Shown piece after piece: positions 7,296 to 14,812 of a stretch of 28,066 bases of DNA (the stretch's first letter is position 1; every line of letters begins with the position of its first letter). The stretch lies in NCBI GenBank assembly GCA_037146835.1, contig JBAWWI010000020.1:1-28066 (forward strand). The letters are read 5' to 3'. Source of the DNA: IMCC26256 sp037146835. Its GTDB lineage: Bacteria; Actinomycetota; Acidimicrobiia; IMCC26256. A model generated the notes under the pieces. It was not told the origin of the DNA. It was given only the letters and a program-made list of their open reading frames with translations, and did no database searches. The translations under genes were made by a program, and so were the position numbers.

Positions 7296-8411
7296 ATGAT
7301 GGATCAGGCGATGGGCCTTGCCATCGCTACCGCGTCGCGTTCTCGCCGCCTCTCGCCGCCAAACCCATGGGTCGGAGCAGTGGTGCTCAGCGCCTCTGGT
7401 GAAGTAGTTGGCAGCGGGTCTACGCAGGCGCCAGGTGGATCACATGCAGAGGTTGCTGCGCTACTCGAGGCCGGTGAGCTAGCACGCGATGGAGTGCTCG
7501 TTGTAACGCTCGAGCCATGTAATCACCAGGGGCGCACTCCTGCGTGCACAGAGCAAATAATTGCGGCTGGTATTTCGCGCGTTGTTGTAGCCATTCAAGA
7601 TCCTGACCCGCTGGTGTCCGGCTCTGGCATAGAGCGCCTTCGTTCTGCAGGTCTTCAGGTTTCGCTCGGCACTCGCGCTGCTGAGGTGTGCGATCAACTT
7701 GCTCCATACCTCCATCAACGGCTGACAGGTCGAGCGTTCTGTGTTGTGAAGACTGCGATGAGCCTTGATGCTCGCAGCGTCGCACGAGACGGAACGAGCC
7801 AGTGGATTACTGGGCCAGAGGCGCGAGCTGATGCTCATAATCTGCGCGCAGATTCTCAAGCGGTGGTCATTGGAGCGGGGACTGCACTCGCCGACTCTCC
7901 GAGCCTTAACGCTAGAGACGCAACCCCGCCTGCAACGAGACAACCCAATCGGGTCCTGCTAGATGCAAGAGGTCGAGTACCTGCAACAGGACCGCTCTTC
8001 GATCAGAGCATCGCAGCGACCATTGTCTTCACAACCGACTCTGCAGACTCCGAAGCTTTGAAGGCTTGGCGCGCGGCTGGGGCAGGTGTCGAGATTGTTG
8101 AGCCTCAAGGATCCGGCGTGCACCTAAAGCAGGTACTCCAAGTGCTCTCTGAAAAGTACGGAGTTCTGCAGGCGATGGTGGAGGGTGGAGCGGCGATGCA
8201 TGCAGCCTTCATTGAGGCATCGCTAGTAGATCGCGTAGTTGCTTATGTAGCGCCAACTTTTCTAGGCAGGGATGGTCGCCTCGCCTTCGATCTAGATGGA
8301 CCCTCCACGGTGATGGATGCATCAAAGTGGCGAATAACCAACACAATGCTTGTTGGCTCCGATATTCGAATAACACTTGAGCCAATAGTTGCCGCTGAGG
8401 AGTTGAGCTAG
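7296..8411 (+). CDS. ribD: Bifunctional riboflavin biosynthesis deaminase/reductase RibD
   Basis: Carries out the second and third steps after GTP cyclohydrolase II: pyrimidine deamination and NADPH-dependent side-chain reduction. Deaminase domain (1-145): PNPWVGAVV (22-30), zinc ligands H50 in HAE and C75/C84 in PCNHQGRTPAC. Reductase domain (146-371): VKTAMSLDAR, TGPEARADAHNLRA, GAGTALADSPSLNAR and MVEGGAAMHAAF. ATG 7296 is chosen because MMDQAMGLAIATASRS matches the family N-terminus and AGGTGA (7279-7284) precedes it. ATG 7230 and GTG 7218 in the same frame would add 22-26 atypical residues inside the riboswitch leader. The stop is followed directly by ribE. Confidence 0.94.
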   Translation: MMDQAMGLAIATASRSRRLSPPNPWVGAVVLSASGEVVGSGSTQAPGGSHAEVAALLEAGELARDGVLVVTLEPCNHQGRTPACTEQIIAAGISRVVVAIQDPDPLVSGSGIERLRSAGLQVSLGTRAAEVCDQLAPYLHQRLTGRAFCVVKTAMSLDARSVARDGTSQWITGPEARADAHNLRADSQAVVIGAGTALADSPSLNARDATPPATRQPNRVLLDARGRVPATGPLFDQSIAATIVFTTDSADSEALKAWRAAGAGVEIVEPQGSGVHLKQVLQVLSEKYGVLQAMVEGGAAMHAAFIEASLVDRVVAYVAPTFLGRDGRLAFDLDGPSTVMDASKWRITNTMLVGSDIRITLEPIVAAEELS

Positions 8412-9077
8412 ATGTTCACAGGGATCGTCGAGGAGCTCGGCACTATTGCGTCGATTGTGAAGCACGATGGCGGAGCGCGCATCGAGATTGATTGCTCCAG
8501 AGTTCTAAGTGACGTAAGCCTCGGCGCATCGATCGCTGTAAACGGCTGCTGCCTAACGGTGGTTGAGTACACAGATGCAATGTGGGCTGCCGACTGTGTA
8601 ACAGAGACGCTTGAGCGCACATCTCTCGGTGCCCTAGAGGCAGGTTCGAGAGTCAATCTCGAGCGCCCCGTTCGTCTAGAGGATCGCCTCGGAGGCCACA
8701 TCGTGCAGGGGCATGTGGATGGGGTTGGAACCCTTGAGAATCGAGATGAGCTTGCAGATGGTTCCACACGCATGCGCTTCACCGTGCCTACGCAGTTGCT
8801 TCGTTACATCGTGGAGAAAGGCTCGATCACTGTCGATGGGATAAGCCTCACCGTTGCATCGCTTACAGATGAGGGTTTCGAGATTGCAGTAATCCCGCAC
8901 ACGCTAAGCGTCACGAGTCTCGGGTCGAGAGAAATAGGTGGCGCTGTGAACATTGAGGTAGATGTTCTCGCGAAGTATGTCGAGCGTTTGCTCGGTGTGA
9001 ACGGCGCAGGAAGCGCAGGGAATTCAGAAGGTTTAGATAGTGCAGAGAAGAGTTCGCAAAAATTAGGAGAAGAGTGA
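8412..9077 (+). CDS. ribE: Riboflavin synthase alpha subunit
   Basis: Final step: dismutation of two 6,7-dimethyl-8-ribityllumazine molecules to riboflavin. It has the expected duplicated lumazine-binding domain: repeat one begins MFTGIVEELG, repeat two begins near HIVQGHVDGVG (97-107) and includes GSITVDGISLTV. The core ends near residue 195. About 25 extra residues rich in Gly, Ser and Glu form a probably disordered tail. The start codon abuts the ribD stop and the stop overlaps the ribBA start by one base (TGATG). Some annotators use the symbol ribC for this enzyme. Confidence 0.95.
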   Translation: MFTGIVEELGTIASIVKHDGGARIEIDCSRVLSDVSLGASIAVNGCCLTVVEYTDAMWAADCVTETLERTSLGALEAGSRVNLERPVRLEDRLGGHIVQGHVDGVGTLENRDELADGSTRMRFTVPTQLLRYIVEKGSITVDGISLTVASLTDEGFEIAVIPHTLSVTSLGSREIGGAVNIEVDVLAKYVERLLGVNGAGSAGNSEGLDSAEKSSQKLGEE

Positions 9078-10297
9078 TGTCGTTTTCACACATTGAGGCT
9101 GCAATTGCAGCCGTCGCACGCGGTGAGATAGTCGTAGTTGTTGATGACGAGGATCGCGAGAATGAGGGCGATCTCATCATGGCTGCCGAGAAGATCACGG
9201 CAGAGGCAATGGGATTCATGGTTCGCCACACGAGTGGTGTGATCTGTATGCCGATGATGGGTGAGCGCCTTGATGCTCTGCAGATTCCTCTGATGGTGAT
9301 CGATAACACCGAGGCACAACGCACAGCGTTTACGGTCTCAGTAGATGCAGCCGAGGGGGTCTCAACCGGTATCTCTGCGGCAGATCGCGCTCAGACTGTG
9401 CGCACGCTGGTCAATCCGCTTGCGAGGCCAAACGATGTCGTGCGACCAGGGCATATCTTTCCGCTGCGGTATCGCGAGGGCGGAGTGCTGAAACGCGCGG
9501 GCCACACTGAGGCAGGCGTAGACCTTGCCCGCCTCGCAGGCCTTGAGCCCGCCGGAGTGCTTGCCGAGGTCGTTAATGACGACGGCACAATGGCGCGCAT
9601 GCCCCAGCTCGAGAAATTCGCAGCCGAGCACTCGCTGCACCTCATAACCATCGCTGATTTGATTCGGTATCGTCGACACTCGGAGAAGCTGGTTAGGCGT
9701 GTCTCAGAGGCACGAATCCCGACAAAACATGGGGATTTCACTGCCTATGTATTTGAGAGCCTGCTCGACGGCACAGAGCATGTTGCGTTCGTTAAGGGAG
9801 ATATATCTAAAGCAGAGAGCACTCTCGTGAGGGTGCACTCTGAGTGCCTCACGGGTGACATCTTTGGATCCATGCGCTGCGACTGTGGAGTGCAGCTAGA
9901 TAACGCACTCGAGCGCATCGCTGCAGAGGGTGCTGGTGTACTTGTGTACCTACGCGGTCATGAGGGGCGAGGGATTGGGCTTGGCCACAAACTTCGTGCT
10001 TACACGCTTCAGGACCAAGGGCGCGACACGGTTGAGGCAAACGTTGAGTTGGGTCTGCCGATCGACTCGCGCGAGTACGGAATCGGTTCGCAGATTCTTG
10101 TCGACCTCGGTGTTACCAAGATGCGTGTCATGACTAACAATCCATCTAAGTACGGAGGCCTCGAGGGCTATGGCCTCGAGATTGTGGAGCGCGTGCCTCT
10201 AGAGGTAACGCCCACGCCTGAGAACATCGCATACCTGCGTGCCAAGCAGGAGAAGATGGGGCACATTCTTGACCTTGATCAGAGTGGCGACAAGTAG
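9077..10297 (+). CDS. ribBA: RibBA: 3,4-dihydroxy-2-butanone-4-phosphate synthase / GTP cyclohydrolase II
   Basis: Supplies both riboflavin precursors. DHBP synthase half (1-205): VDDEDRENEGDLIMAAE (22-38), HTSGVICMPM (51-60) and HTEAGVDLARL. GTP cyclohydrolase II half (206-406): SECLTGDIFGSMRCDCG with zinc cysteines C257, C268 and C270, then LRGHEGRGIGLGHKLRAY, LQDQGRDTVEAN and TNNPSKYGGLEGYG. The GHEGRGIGL form is typical of actinobacteria. AGGAGA (9065-9070) fits ATG 9077 rather than the GTG three bases earlier. It directly abuts ribH. Confidence 0.96.
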   Translation: MSFSHIEAAIAAVARGEIVVVVDDEDRENEGDLIMAAEKITAEAMGFMVRHTSGVICMPMMGERLDALQIPLMVIDNTEAQRTAFTVSVDAAEGVSTGISAADRAQTVRTLVNPLARPNDVVRPGHIFPLRYREGGVLKRAGHTEAGVDLARLAGLEPAGVLAEVVNDDGTMARMPQLEKFAAEHSLHLITIADLIRYRRHSEKLVRRVSEARIPTKHGDFTAYVFESLLDGTEHVAFVKGDISKAESTLVRVHSECLTGDIFGSMRCDCGVQLDNALERIAAEGAGVLVYLRGHEGRGIGLGHKLRAYTLQDQGRDTVEANVELGLPIDSREYGIGSQILVDLGVTKMRVMTNNPSKYGGLEGYGLEIVERVPLEVTPTPENIAYLRAKQEKMGHILDLDQSGDK

Positions 10298-10780
10298 ATG
10301 GGCAGTTACTCGTTCCCGGTCGAGGCGCTCGATGCGAGCAGTCTGCGGATTGCAGTTGTAGTGAGCCGCTTCAACGATGACATCACGGGCGCACTCCTAG
10401 ATGGAGCTCTGTCCACTCTGCGCGAGGCTGGCCTCCCAGAAGAGGCCCTTACGCTCGTCTCGGTCCCCGGGGCCTTCGAGCTCCCGGTAACTGCGAAGGC
10501 CTTGGCGTCGCGCGGTGATTGTGATGCGGTCATCTGCCTCGGAGCGGTGATTCGCGGCGATACCCCTCACTTCGATTATGTAGCGGGTGAAGCGGCGGCT
10601 GGTTTGATGGATGCCTCGCTCTATACCGGGATCCCCATCATCTTCGGGGTGCTCACCGTTGATACCCACAGCCAGGCGATTGACCGAGTTGGAGGGAGCG
10701 AAGGGCACAAAGGTGAGGAGGCCGCAGCCACTGCGATAGAGATGGCAAATCTCATAAAGCGGATAACAAACAAGGCCTAG
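10298..10780 (+). CDS. ribH: 6,7-dimethyl-8-ribityllumazine synthase
   Basis: Condenses the RibD product (after dephosphorylation) with dihydroxybutanone phosphate to make lumazine for RibE. Signatures in the 160-residue protein: VVSRFNDDITGALLDGA (21-37), SVPGAFELP (55-63), CLGAVIRGDTPHFDYV with catalytic H91, FGVLTVDT (116-123) and R130 for phosphate binding. It begins immediately after the ribBA stop. The phosphatase that acts between RibD and RibH is not in the window, as is usual. Confidence 0.95.
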   Translation: MGSYSFPVEALDASSLRIAVVVSRFNDDITGALLDGALSTLREAGLPEEALTLVSVPGAFELPVTAKALASRGDCDAVICLGAVIRGDTPHFDYVAGEAAAGLMDASLYTGIPIIFGVLTVDTHSQAIDRVGGSEGHKGEEAAATAIEMANLIKRITNKA

Positions 10781-10807
10781 ACGCCTCAACCTGTAAGACT
10801 CACCAAC

Positions 10808-11683
10808 GTGCTTCGACTTGTGCTCCCAAAAGGCTCCCTAGAGAGGGCCACTCTCCAACTCTTTGATGATGCAGATCTGACGGTTAGCCGCGGATCAGAT
10901 GTCGATTATCGCGGAGTCATAGATGACCCGCGAGTAATCGACGTAACGATCCTTAGGCCGCAGGAGATTCCAAGGTACGTCGCCGATGGGCTCTTTGACA
11001 TCGGCATTACCGGGCGTGATTGGATCGAGGAGACTGGTGCATTGGTGCACCCGCTAACCCAGCTTCACTACTCGAAGGCAACAGCGCGACCGATCCGCAT
11101 GGTTGTAGCGGTCGCAGGAGACTCGATAGCAACGAGCGTGAAGGACCTTCCAGCTGGTGTGCGAGTTCACACTGAGTACCCGGAGATCACTCGCAGGTAT
11201 TTTGCTGATAACGGAATCGATGCAGAGGTAACGCTTTCGTATGGCGCTACCGAGGCGAAGATTCCAGAGATTGCCGATTGTGTTGTCGAGATCACAGAGA
11301 CAGGCAGAGCGCTTCGTGCTGCAGGGCTTCGAGTGCTCGACACGATCCTTGTCTCTCACACCGAACTGATCGCTAACAGAGACTCATACGCCGACCCCTC
11401 CAAGCGCAAGGCCATGGAGCAGCTTCAAATCCTTCTCTCCGGTGCGCTTGAGGCGCGTGGCAGGGTTCTTGTGAAGATGAACGTAGAGGAGGCAAATCTC
11501 GCTTCGGTAATCGGGCTGCTTCCCGCGCTTCGCTCGCCAACAGTCTCAAAACTCTATGGAGAAGAGGGTTTTGCAATTGAGACCGTTGTTGCTAAATCAG
11601 AGATAAACACTTTGATTCCTGCTCTAAGCGATCTTGGTGCAACCGGAATCATTGAGCTGCCTATCTCCAAGATCGTCCCGTAA
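10808..11683 (+). CDS. hisG: ATP phosphoribosyltransferase, long (HisZ-independent) form
   Basis: First enzyme of histidine synthesis, joining ATP and PRPP. The 291-residue protein has two catalytic lobes (LRLVLPKGSLERAT, DIGITGRDWIEETG at 64-77, CVVEITETGRALRAAGL around 158-173 as the PRPP loop). It also has the C-terminal regulatory domain of long HisG (about 215-291, ending ATGIIELPISKIVP), which normally gives histidine feedback. The start is GTG, 27 bases after ribH. In Streptomyces hisE lies between ribH and hisG; here there is no room for it. Confidence 0.94.
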   Translation: MLRLVLPKGSLERATLQLFDDADLTVSRGSDVDYRGVIDDPRVIDVTILRPQEIPRYVADGLFDIGITGRDWIEETGALVHPLTQLHYSKATARPIRMVVAVAGDSIATSVKDLPAGVRVHTEYPEITRRYFADNGIDAEVTLSYGATEAKIPEIADCVVEITETGRALRAAGLRVLDTILVSHTELIANRDSYADPSKRKAMEQLQILLSGALEARGRVLVKMNVEEANLASVIGLLPALRSPTVSKLYGEEGFAIETVVAKSEINTLIPALSDLGATGIIELPISKIVP

Positions 11684-11700
11684 ATAGAGTCTGCTCCGAG

Positions 11701-12006
11701 ATGCCGTCTGCGATGAAACCTGAGTTGAACGATTCATCGAATTCGCCGAATGCAGTATTTCACCCCATGCCGCGGCGTCGCGCTGGGGAAGTAGTGGAGT
11801 TTGATGAGGGGCGCGGGCTCGGGGCGATAAGAGTTGAGGCTGGCTCTGATGATGAAGCGGAACCAGAGCACTACCTGTTTCACTCGACGCGTATTGCAGA
11901 TGGAACGCGCCGCATTTCTGTTGGTGCGCGTGTTGAGTTCAGCATCATCGCCGGCCCTGAGGGTCGGTGGGAGGCCAACGCAATTACTGCGGTTGAGCAG
12001 GCTTAG
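11701..12006 (+). CDS. Small cold-shock-domain-like protein
   Basis: A 101-residue protein whose residues 26-98 resemble a divergent cold-shock OB fold: GEVVEFDEGRGLGAIRV, then LFHSTRIADGTRRI, VGARVEFSII and GRWEANAI. The first RNP-like motif is weaker than in true CspA proteins, with aromatic residues replaced by Leu and Ala. An RNA-binding or translation-related role is inferred from the fold only. ATG 11701 is 17 bases after hisG; in-frame ATGs at 11713 and 11767 would trim a probably disordered N-terminus. Its stop overlaps the stop of the opposing DUF1844 gene. Confidence 0.78.
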   Translation: MPSAMKPELNDSSNSPNAVFHPMPRRRAGEVVEFDEGRGLGAIRVEAGSDDEAEPEHYLFHSTRIADGTRRISVGARVEFSIIAGPEGRWEANAITAVEQA

Positions 12007-12440
12007 CCGTTCTCTGCATCGGCGGCGCTCTGTGCCTCTACCTCGCCGGCGATCTGCACGAATGCAACACGCACCTGAGCGAGTGCCTCACGCAGTGGAA
12101 CCGAGGCTGCGCCGAGTCGATCTCCTAGTGCCTCGACGATCCCTCCTAAAGCGTCTATCGCCAACTCAGCCTGCGAGATCGCTACATGTCCGCGCTCTGA
12201 GGCCGTCGAGAGGTGAACGAGGGCCAACTCGTGGATCTGGGCAGCGTGCTGCGCTAGGAAGGCCACTACAGGGGTAGCAACGACCTCGGCGAGCATCTCT
12301 CGCATCTCGGCCATCTCGGCCTCGGTCATAGGCTCCTCATCGAATCCCCCAGGCGCGGCACTCGACTCGAGGCCATTTTGGGTAGGGGAGTCCGACTCGG
12401 GCTCAGGTGTGTGTTCTCCAGCAGGGGTCCAGATGCTCAT
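12003..12440 (-). CDS. DUF1844-like conserved protein
   Basis: Function unknown. From ATG 12440 (145 aa) it has an acidic, proline-rich N-terminus (1-38), an acidic helix (MTEAEMAEMREMLAEV) and a helical core matching the DUF1844 pattern: FLAQHAAQIHELALVHLS, then AELAIDALGGIVEALGDRLG and LREALAQVRVAFVQI. No membrane segment or catalytic motif is seen. The open frame reaches 12539, but the extra residues are not family-like. Genes of this type sit beside infC in several actinobacteria, which points to a link with translation (inference). It is divergent from infC and converges with the cold-shock-like gene. Confidence 0.72.
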   Translation of the reverse strand: MSIWTPAGEHTPEPESDSPTQNGLESSAAPGGFDEEPMTEAEMAEMREMLAEVVATPVVAFLAQHAAQIHELALVHLSTASERGHVAISQAELAIDALGGIVEALGDRLGAASVPLREALAQVRVAFVQIAGEVEAQSAADAENG

Positions 12441-12685
12441 GGTCGTGTAGTGTTTCAGGCTTACAACCGATATGGGAAGTGGAAGGCCAAATTTCTTTTG
12501 GGGCGCTCTAGGGCTCTCATCGAGATTTAGCTCTCCCACCTGACCGAGATGGCGGAGATTTCTCCTCTAAGGCTCGTGCTCAGGTAGTTCACGAACGGCC
12601 GTACCCAACGGCCGAGCGGCGGATGCTTCTCTGTGTCCGCCGCCGGCGCGTCCGGGGGCGTTCACTACTCACAGAGGTGATGCTC
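12441..12685. other. Divergent intergenic region with infC leader
   Basis: 245 bases between two divergent genes; no gene seen. It must hold the promoters of both directions, but I found no clean -35/-10 pair. The infC-proximal part contains two GC-rich hairpins (12596-12614 and 12616-12643) and ends in the Shine-Dalgarno sequence GAGGTGA (12674-12680). Confidence 0.6.
12596..12643 (+). promoter_or_regulatory. Two adjacent hairpins in the infC leader
   Basis: Hairpin 1: CGGCCG (12596-12601) and CGGCCG (12609-12614), self-complementary, loop of 7. Hairpin 2: GCGGCGGA (12616-12623) and TCCGCCGC (12636-12643), a perfect eight-base stem with a 12-base loop. One base separates them. infC-rpmI-rplT operons are commonly autoregulated by ribosomal protein L20 or IF3 through leader structure in other bacteria. 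A similar role here is inference. No U-tract follows, so neither looks like a finished terminator. Confidence 0.5.
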
Positions 12686-13405
12686 ATCGCAACGGACGAA
12701 GCCAGGATAAACGATCGCATTCGAGCTCGCGAGGTGCGCCTAATCGGCGCTGAAGGCGAACAACTCGGCACGGTCGCTCTCCCAGATGCACTCCGCATCG
12801 CACGCGAGGCCGAGCTCGATTTAGTCGAGGTCGCCCCTAACAACGTGCCTCCGGTCTGCAAAATCATGGACTTCGGTCGTTGGCAGTACGAACAGGAACA
12901 GCGCCGTAAAGAGTCTCGTAAGAAGGCGACAAATGTCGTCATCAAAGAGATGAAGTTCCGGCCAAAAATTGATATTCACGACTACACAACCAAGATGCGA
13001 CATGTCCAGAAATTCTTGGGGGACGGAAATAAAGTCAAGCTAACGATCATGTTCAGAGGACGCGAGATGGCTCACCCAGAGCTGGGGCGCAAGATCCTGG
13101 ACCAGATCGCTACAGACGTAGTTGATTACGCAATAGTCGAGTCGGCACCGCGTCAGGACGGACGCAACATGACAATGGTGCTGCACCCGGTGAAGAAGGC
13201 AGGTAAGGCCAAGCCAAAGGTTGCTGGAAAAGGCGAGCGAGGCTCTTCGAAGGCTCCTACAGGCGAAGCGCCAGCAACACCGGCGCCTTCTGCTGCGGCG
13301 CCAGTAGCGACGGAAGTGCCAGAAGCGATAGTGCCCGTTGTTGAGGGTGCAGCGCTAGATAGTGCAGCAATAGTTAATGAAGTCGTAGTTAGTGAAGTTG
13401 AGTAG
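12686..13405 (+). CDS. infC: Translation initiation factor IF-3, probable AUC start
   Basis: Binds the 30S subunit and checks start-codon fidelity. The N-domain begins ATDEARINDRIRAREVRLI, followed by EAELDLVEVAPNNVPPVCKI and the Arg/Lys linker. The C-domain has KFRPKIDIHDY, VKLTIMFRGREMAHPELG and QDGRNMTMVLHP. About 65 extra residues rich in Ala, Pro and Val form a low-complexity tail. ATC 12686 is chosen as start: it matches the family N-terminus exactly and lies 5 bases after GAGGTGA (12674-12680). The ATG at 12680 and GTG at 12677 overlap that Shine-Dalgarno sequence, so it could not serve them. Non-AUG starts are a known autoregulatory feature of infC. Confidence 0.93.
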   Translation: MATDEARINDRIRAREVRLIGAEGEQLGTVALPDALRIAREAELDLVEVAPNNVPPVCKIMDFGRWQYEQEQRRKESRKKATNVVIKEMKFRPKIDIHDYTTKMRHVQKFLGDGNKVKLTIMFRGREMAHPELGRKILDQIATDVVDYAIVESAPRQDGRNMTMVLHPVKKAGKAKPKVAGKGERGSSKAPTGEAPATPAPSAAAPVATEVPEAIVPVVEGAALDSAAIVNEVVVSEVE

Positions 13406-13416
13406 GAGAAAAAGTA

Positions 13417-13614
13417 ATGCCGAAAGTAAAAACCCACAGGGGTGCAGCGAAGCGTTTCAAGTTGACCGGAACGGGAAAGATCCGTCGCCGTAAAGCCAAC
13501 CGCGCTCACCTACTTGAGTCGAAGCCGTCAAAGCGCACCCGTCGCTTAGCCCGTGGGGCTGAGGTAACCGGTGGCGATAAGAAGCACGTCGAGCGCTTGC
13601 TCGGCCGGGCGTAA
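13417..13614 (+). CDS. rpmI: 50S ribosomal protein L35
   Basis: Small basic large-subunit protein of 65 residues, the usual length. MPKVKTHRGAAKRFKLTGTGKIRRRKANRAH is classic L35 (first 20 residues alone suffice to identify it). AGGAGA lies 6-12 bases upstream and overlaps the end of infC by only a few bases. The infC-rpmI-rplT order is conserved across bacteria. Confidence 0.97.
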   Translation: MPKVKTHRGAAKRFKLTGTGKIRRRKANRAHLLESKPSKRTRRLARGAEVTGGDKKHVERLLGRA

Positions 13615-13625
13615 GGAGCACTGAT

Positions 13626-13988
13626 ATGGCAAGAGTAAAACGCGCAGTCAATGGTAAGAAGCACCGTCGCGCGATTCTGGAGAAGGCTGAGGGGTATCGC
13701 GGTTCTAAGAGCCGTCACTTCCGTAAGGCCAATGAGCAGGTTATGCGCTCAGGCCAGTATGCATTTCGTGACCGACGCGTGCGTAAAGGCGACTTCCGTA
13801 AACTATGGATTGTTCGCATCAACGCAGCCTGCCGCCTTCACGACATGTCCTACTCGCAATTTATTGCTGGTTTGAAGGCAGCCGAGGTTGAGGTTGACCG
13901 TAAGGTCTTAGCTGACCTCGCAGTCCGTGACGAAGCCGCGTTCGGTGCGCTAGTAGCGACCGCACGTGAGGCTCTCGCAGCCGCCTGA
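13626..13988 (+). CDS. rplT: 50S ribosomal protein L20
   Basis: Large-subunit assembly protein, 120 residues. Starts MARVKRAVNGKKHRRAILEK and contains AEGYRGSKSRHFRKANEQV and LWIVRINAACR, all L20 hallmarks; the extended basic N-terminus and helical C-terminus are complete. AAGGAG (13614-13619) is a good ribosome-binding site 7 bases before the ATG. L20 represses its own operon in several bacteria by binding the leader, which makes the upstream hairpins of interest. Confidence 0.97.
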   Translation: MARVKRAVNGKKHRRAILEKAEGYRGSKSRHFRKANEQVMRSGQYAFRDRRVRKGDFRKLWIVRINAACRLHDMSYSQFIAGLKAAEVEVDRKVLADLAVRDEAAFGALVATAREALAAA

Positions 13989-13993
13989 TTTCT

Positions 13994-14812
13994 ATGTCAG
14001 AGGCGGGCGGCGTCCACGCCGGGCTCGCCGCTCGGCATCCAGAGGTTAGGTATCTGCGTGACCTGCTGCGCGATCGCGCAACGCGTCTCGACGGTAACCA
14101 GTGCGTGGCCGAGGGGCCGCGCGTAATCAGTGCAGCCCTAGATAGGGGCGCCATGATTGAGGCTGTCTACGTAGCCGATGGAGCAACGCGGGCATTCTCG
14201 AATCTCCTCGATCGTCTGGCTGATGCAGGTGTTCGGCTTGAACTGCTCCGTGAGGGTGTGCTCGAGAAGATAGGAACCACTCGCTCTCCTCAGCCGCTAC
14301 TCGGCCTAATTGACCTACCGGCTCCTGTAGCCGTCTCAGATCTCCAGACCGATGGATGCATTCTCGTGCTCTGTGGAGTCTCGGATCCAGGGAATTTCGG
14401 GACGCTGCTTAGAAGCGCTGAGGCTGCCGGTGCGCAAGGGGTAATCTCCTGCGGCGGCGGAGTTGATCCCTGGAACCCGAAGGTGGTTCGAGCATCTGCA
14501 GGCGCGATATTTGGAGTTCCTTTGGTTGAGGATGGCGATCCCTTGGAGGTATTAGAGATGCTCTTGAGCCGAGGAGTGCGCGCCCTCGGCACTATTGCCA
14601 GAGGCGGAGAAGCGCCAGACGCTTTGAATCTCGCGACCGGAGTCGCTCTAGTTCTCGGTAATGAAGCCCATGGCCTCCCAGAGGAAGTAGCAGATCTCCT
14701 TGATGGCGCCGTCACGATTCCTATGGCTGGAGTCTCGGAGTCTCTAAATGTCGGTGTTGCAGGGAGCATTCTCTTATTCGAGTCTGCGCGACAGCGGGCA
14801 TCTGCAGTATGA
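13994..14812 (+). CDS. SpoU/TrmH-family RNA 2'-O-methyltransferase
   Basis: SAM-dependent methylation of a ribose 2'-OH in rRNA or tRNA; the target cannot be read from sequence. 272 residues: N-terminal substrate-binding domain (about 1-110) with RYLRDLLRDRATRLDG and VAEGPRVISAAL, then the SPOUT knot with motif 1 NFGTLLRSAEAAGA (134-147), motif 2 LVLGNEAHGLPEE (219-231) and motif 3 IPMAGVSESLNVGVAGSI (242-259). The gene sits where actinobacteria carry the gene often named tsnR, between rplT and pheS. It overlaps pheS by four bases (ATGA). Confidence 0.92.
   Translation: MSEAGGVHAGLAARHPEVRYLRDLLRDRATRLDGNQCVAEGPRVISAALDRGAMIEAVYVADGATRAFSNLLDRLADAGVRLELLREGVLEKIGTTRSPQPLLGLIDLPAPVAVSDLQTDGCILVLCGVSDPGNFGTLLRSAEAAGAQGVISCGGGVDPWNPKVVRASAGAIFGVPLVEDGDPLEVLEMLLSRGVRALGTIARGGEAPDALNLATGVALVLGNEAHGLPEEVADLLDGAVTIPMAGVSESLNVGVAGSILLFESARQRASAV

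Noticed and set aside
7142..7402. Small plus-strand open frame at the start of the rib leader
   Set aside because: It overlaps the riboswitch platform and ribD in another frame, with no ribosome-binding site and no homology.
12623..12685. infC start at ATG 12623 or 12680
   Set aside because: The added residues do not match IF-3, ATG 12623 falls within hairpin 2, and ATG 12680 overlaps the Shine-Dalgarno sequence; ATC 12686 fits both homology and spacing.
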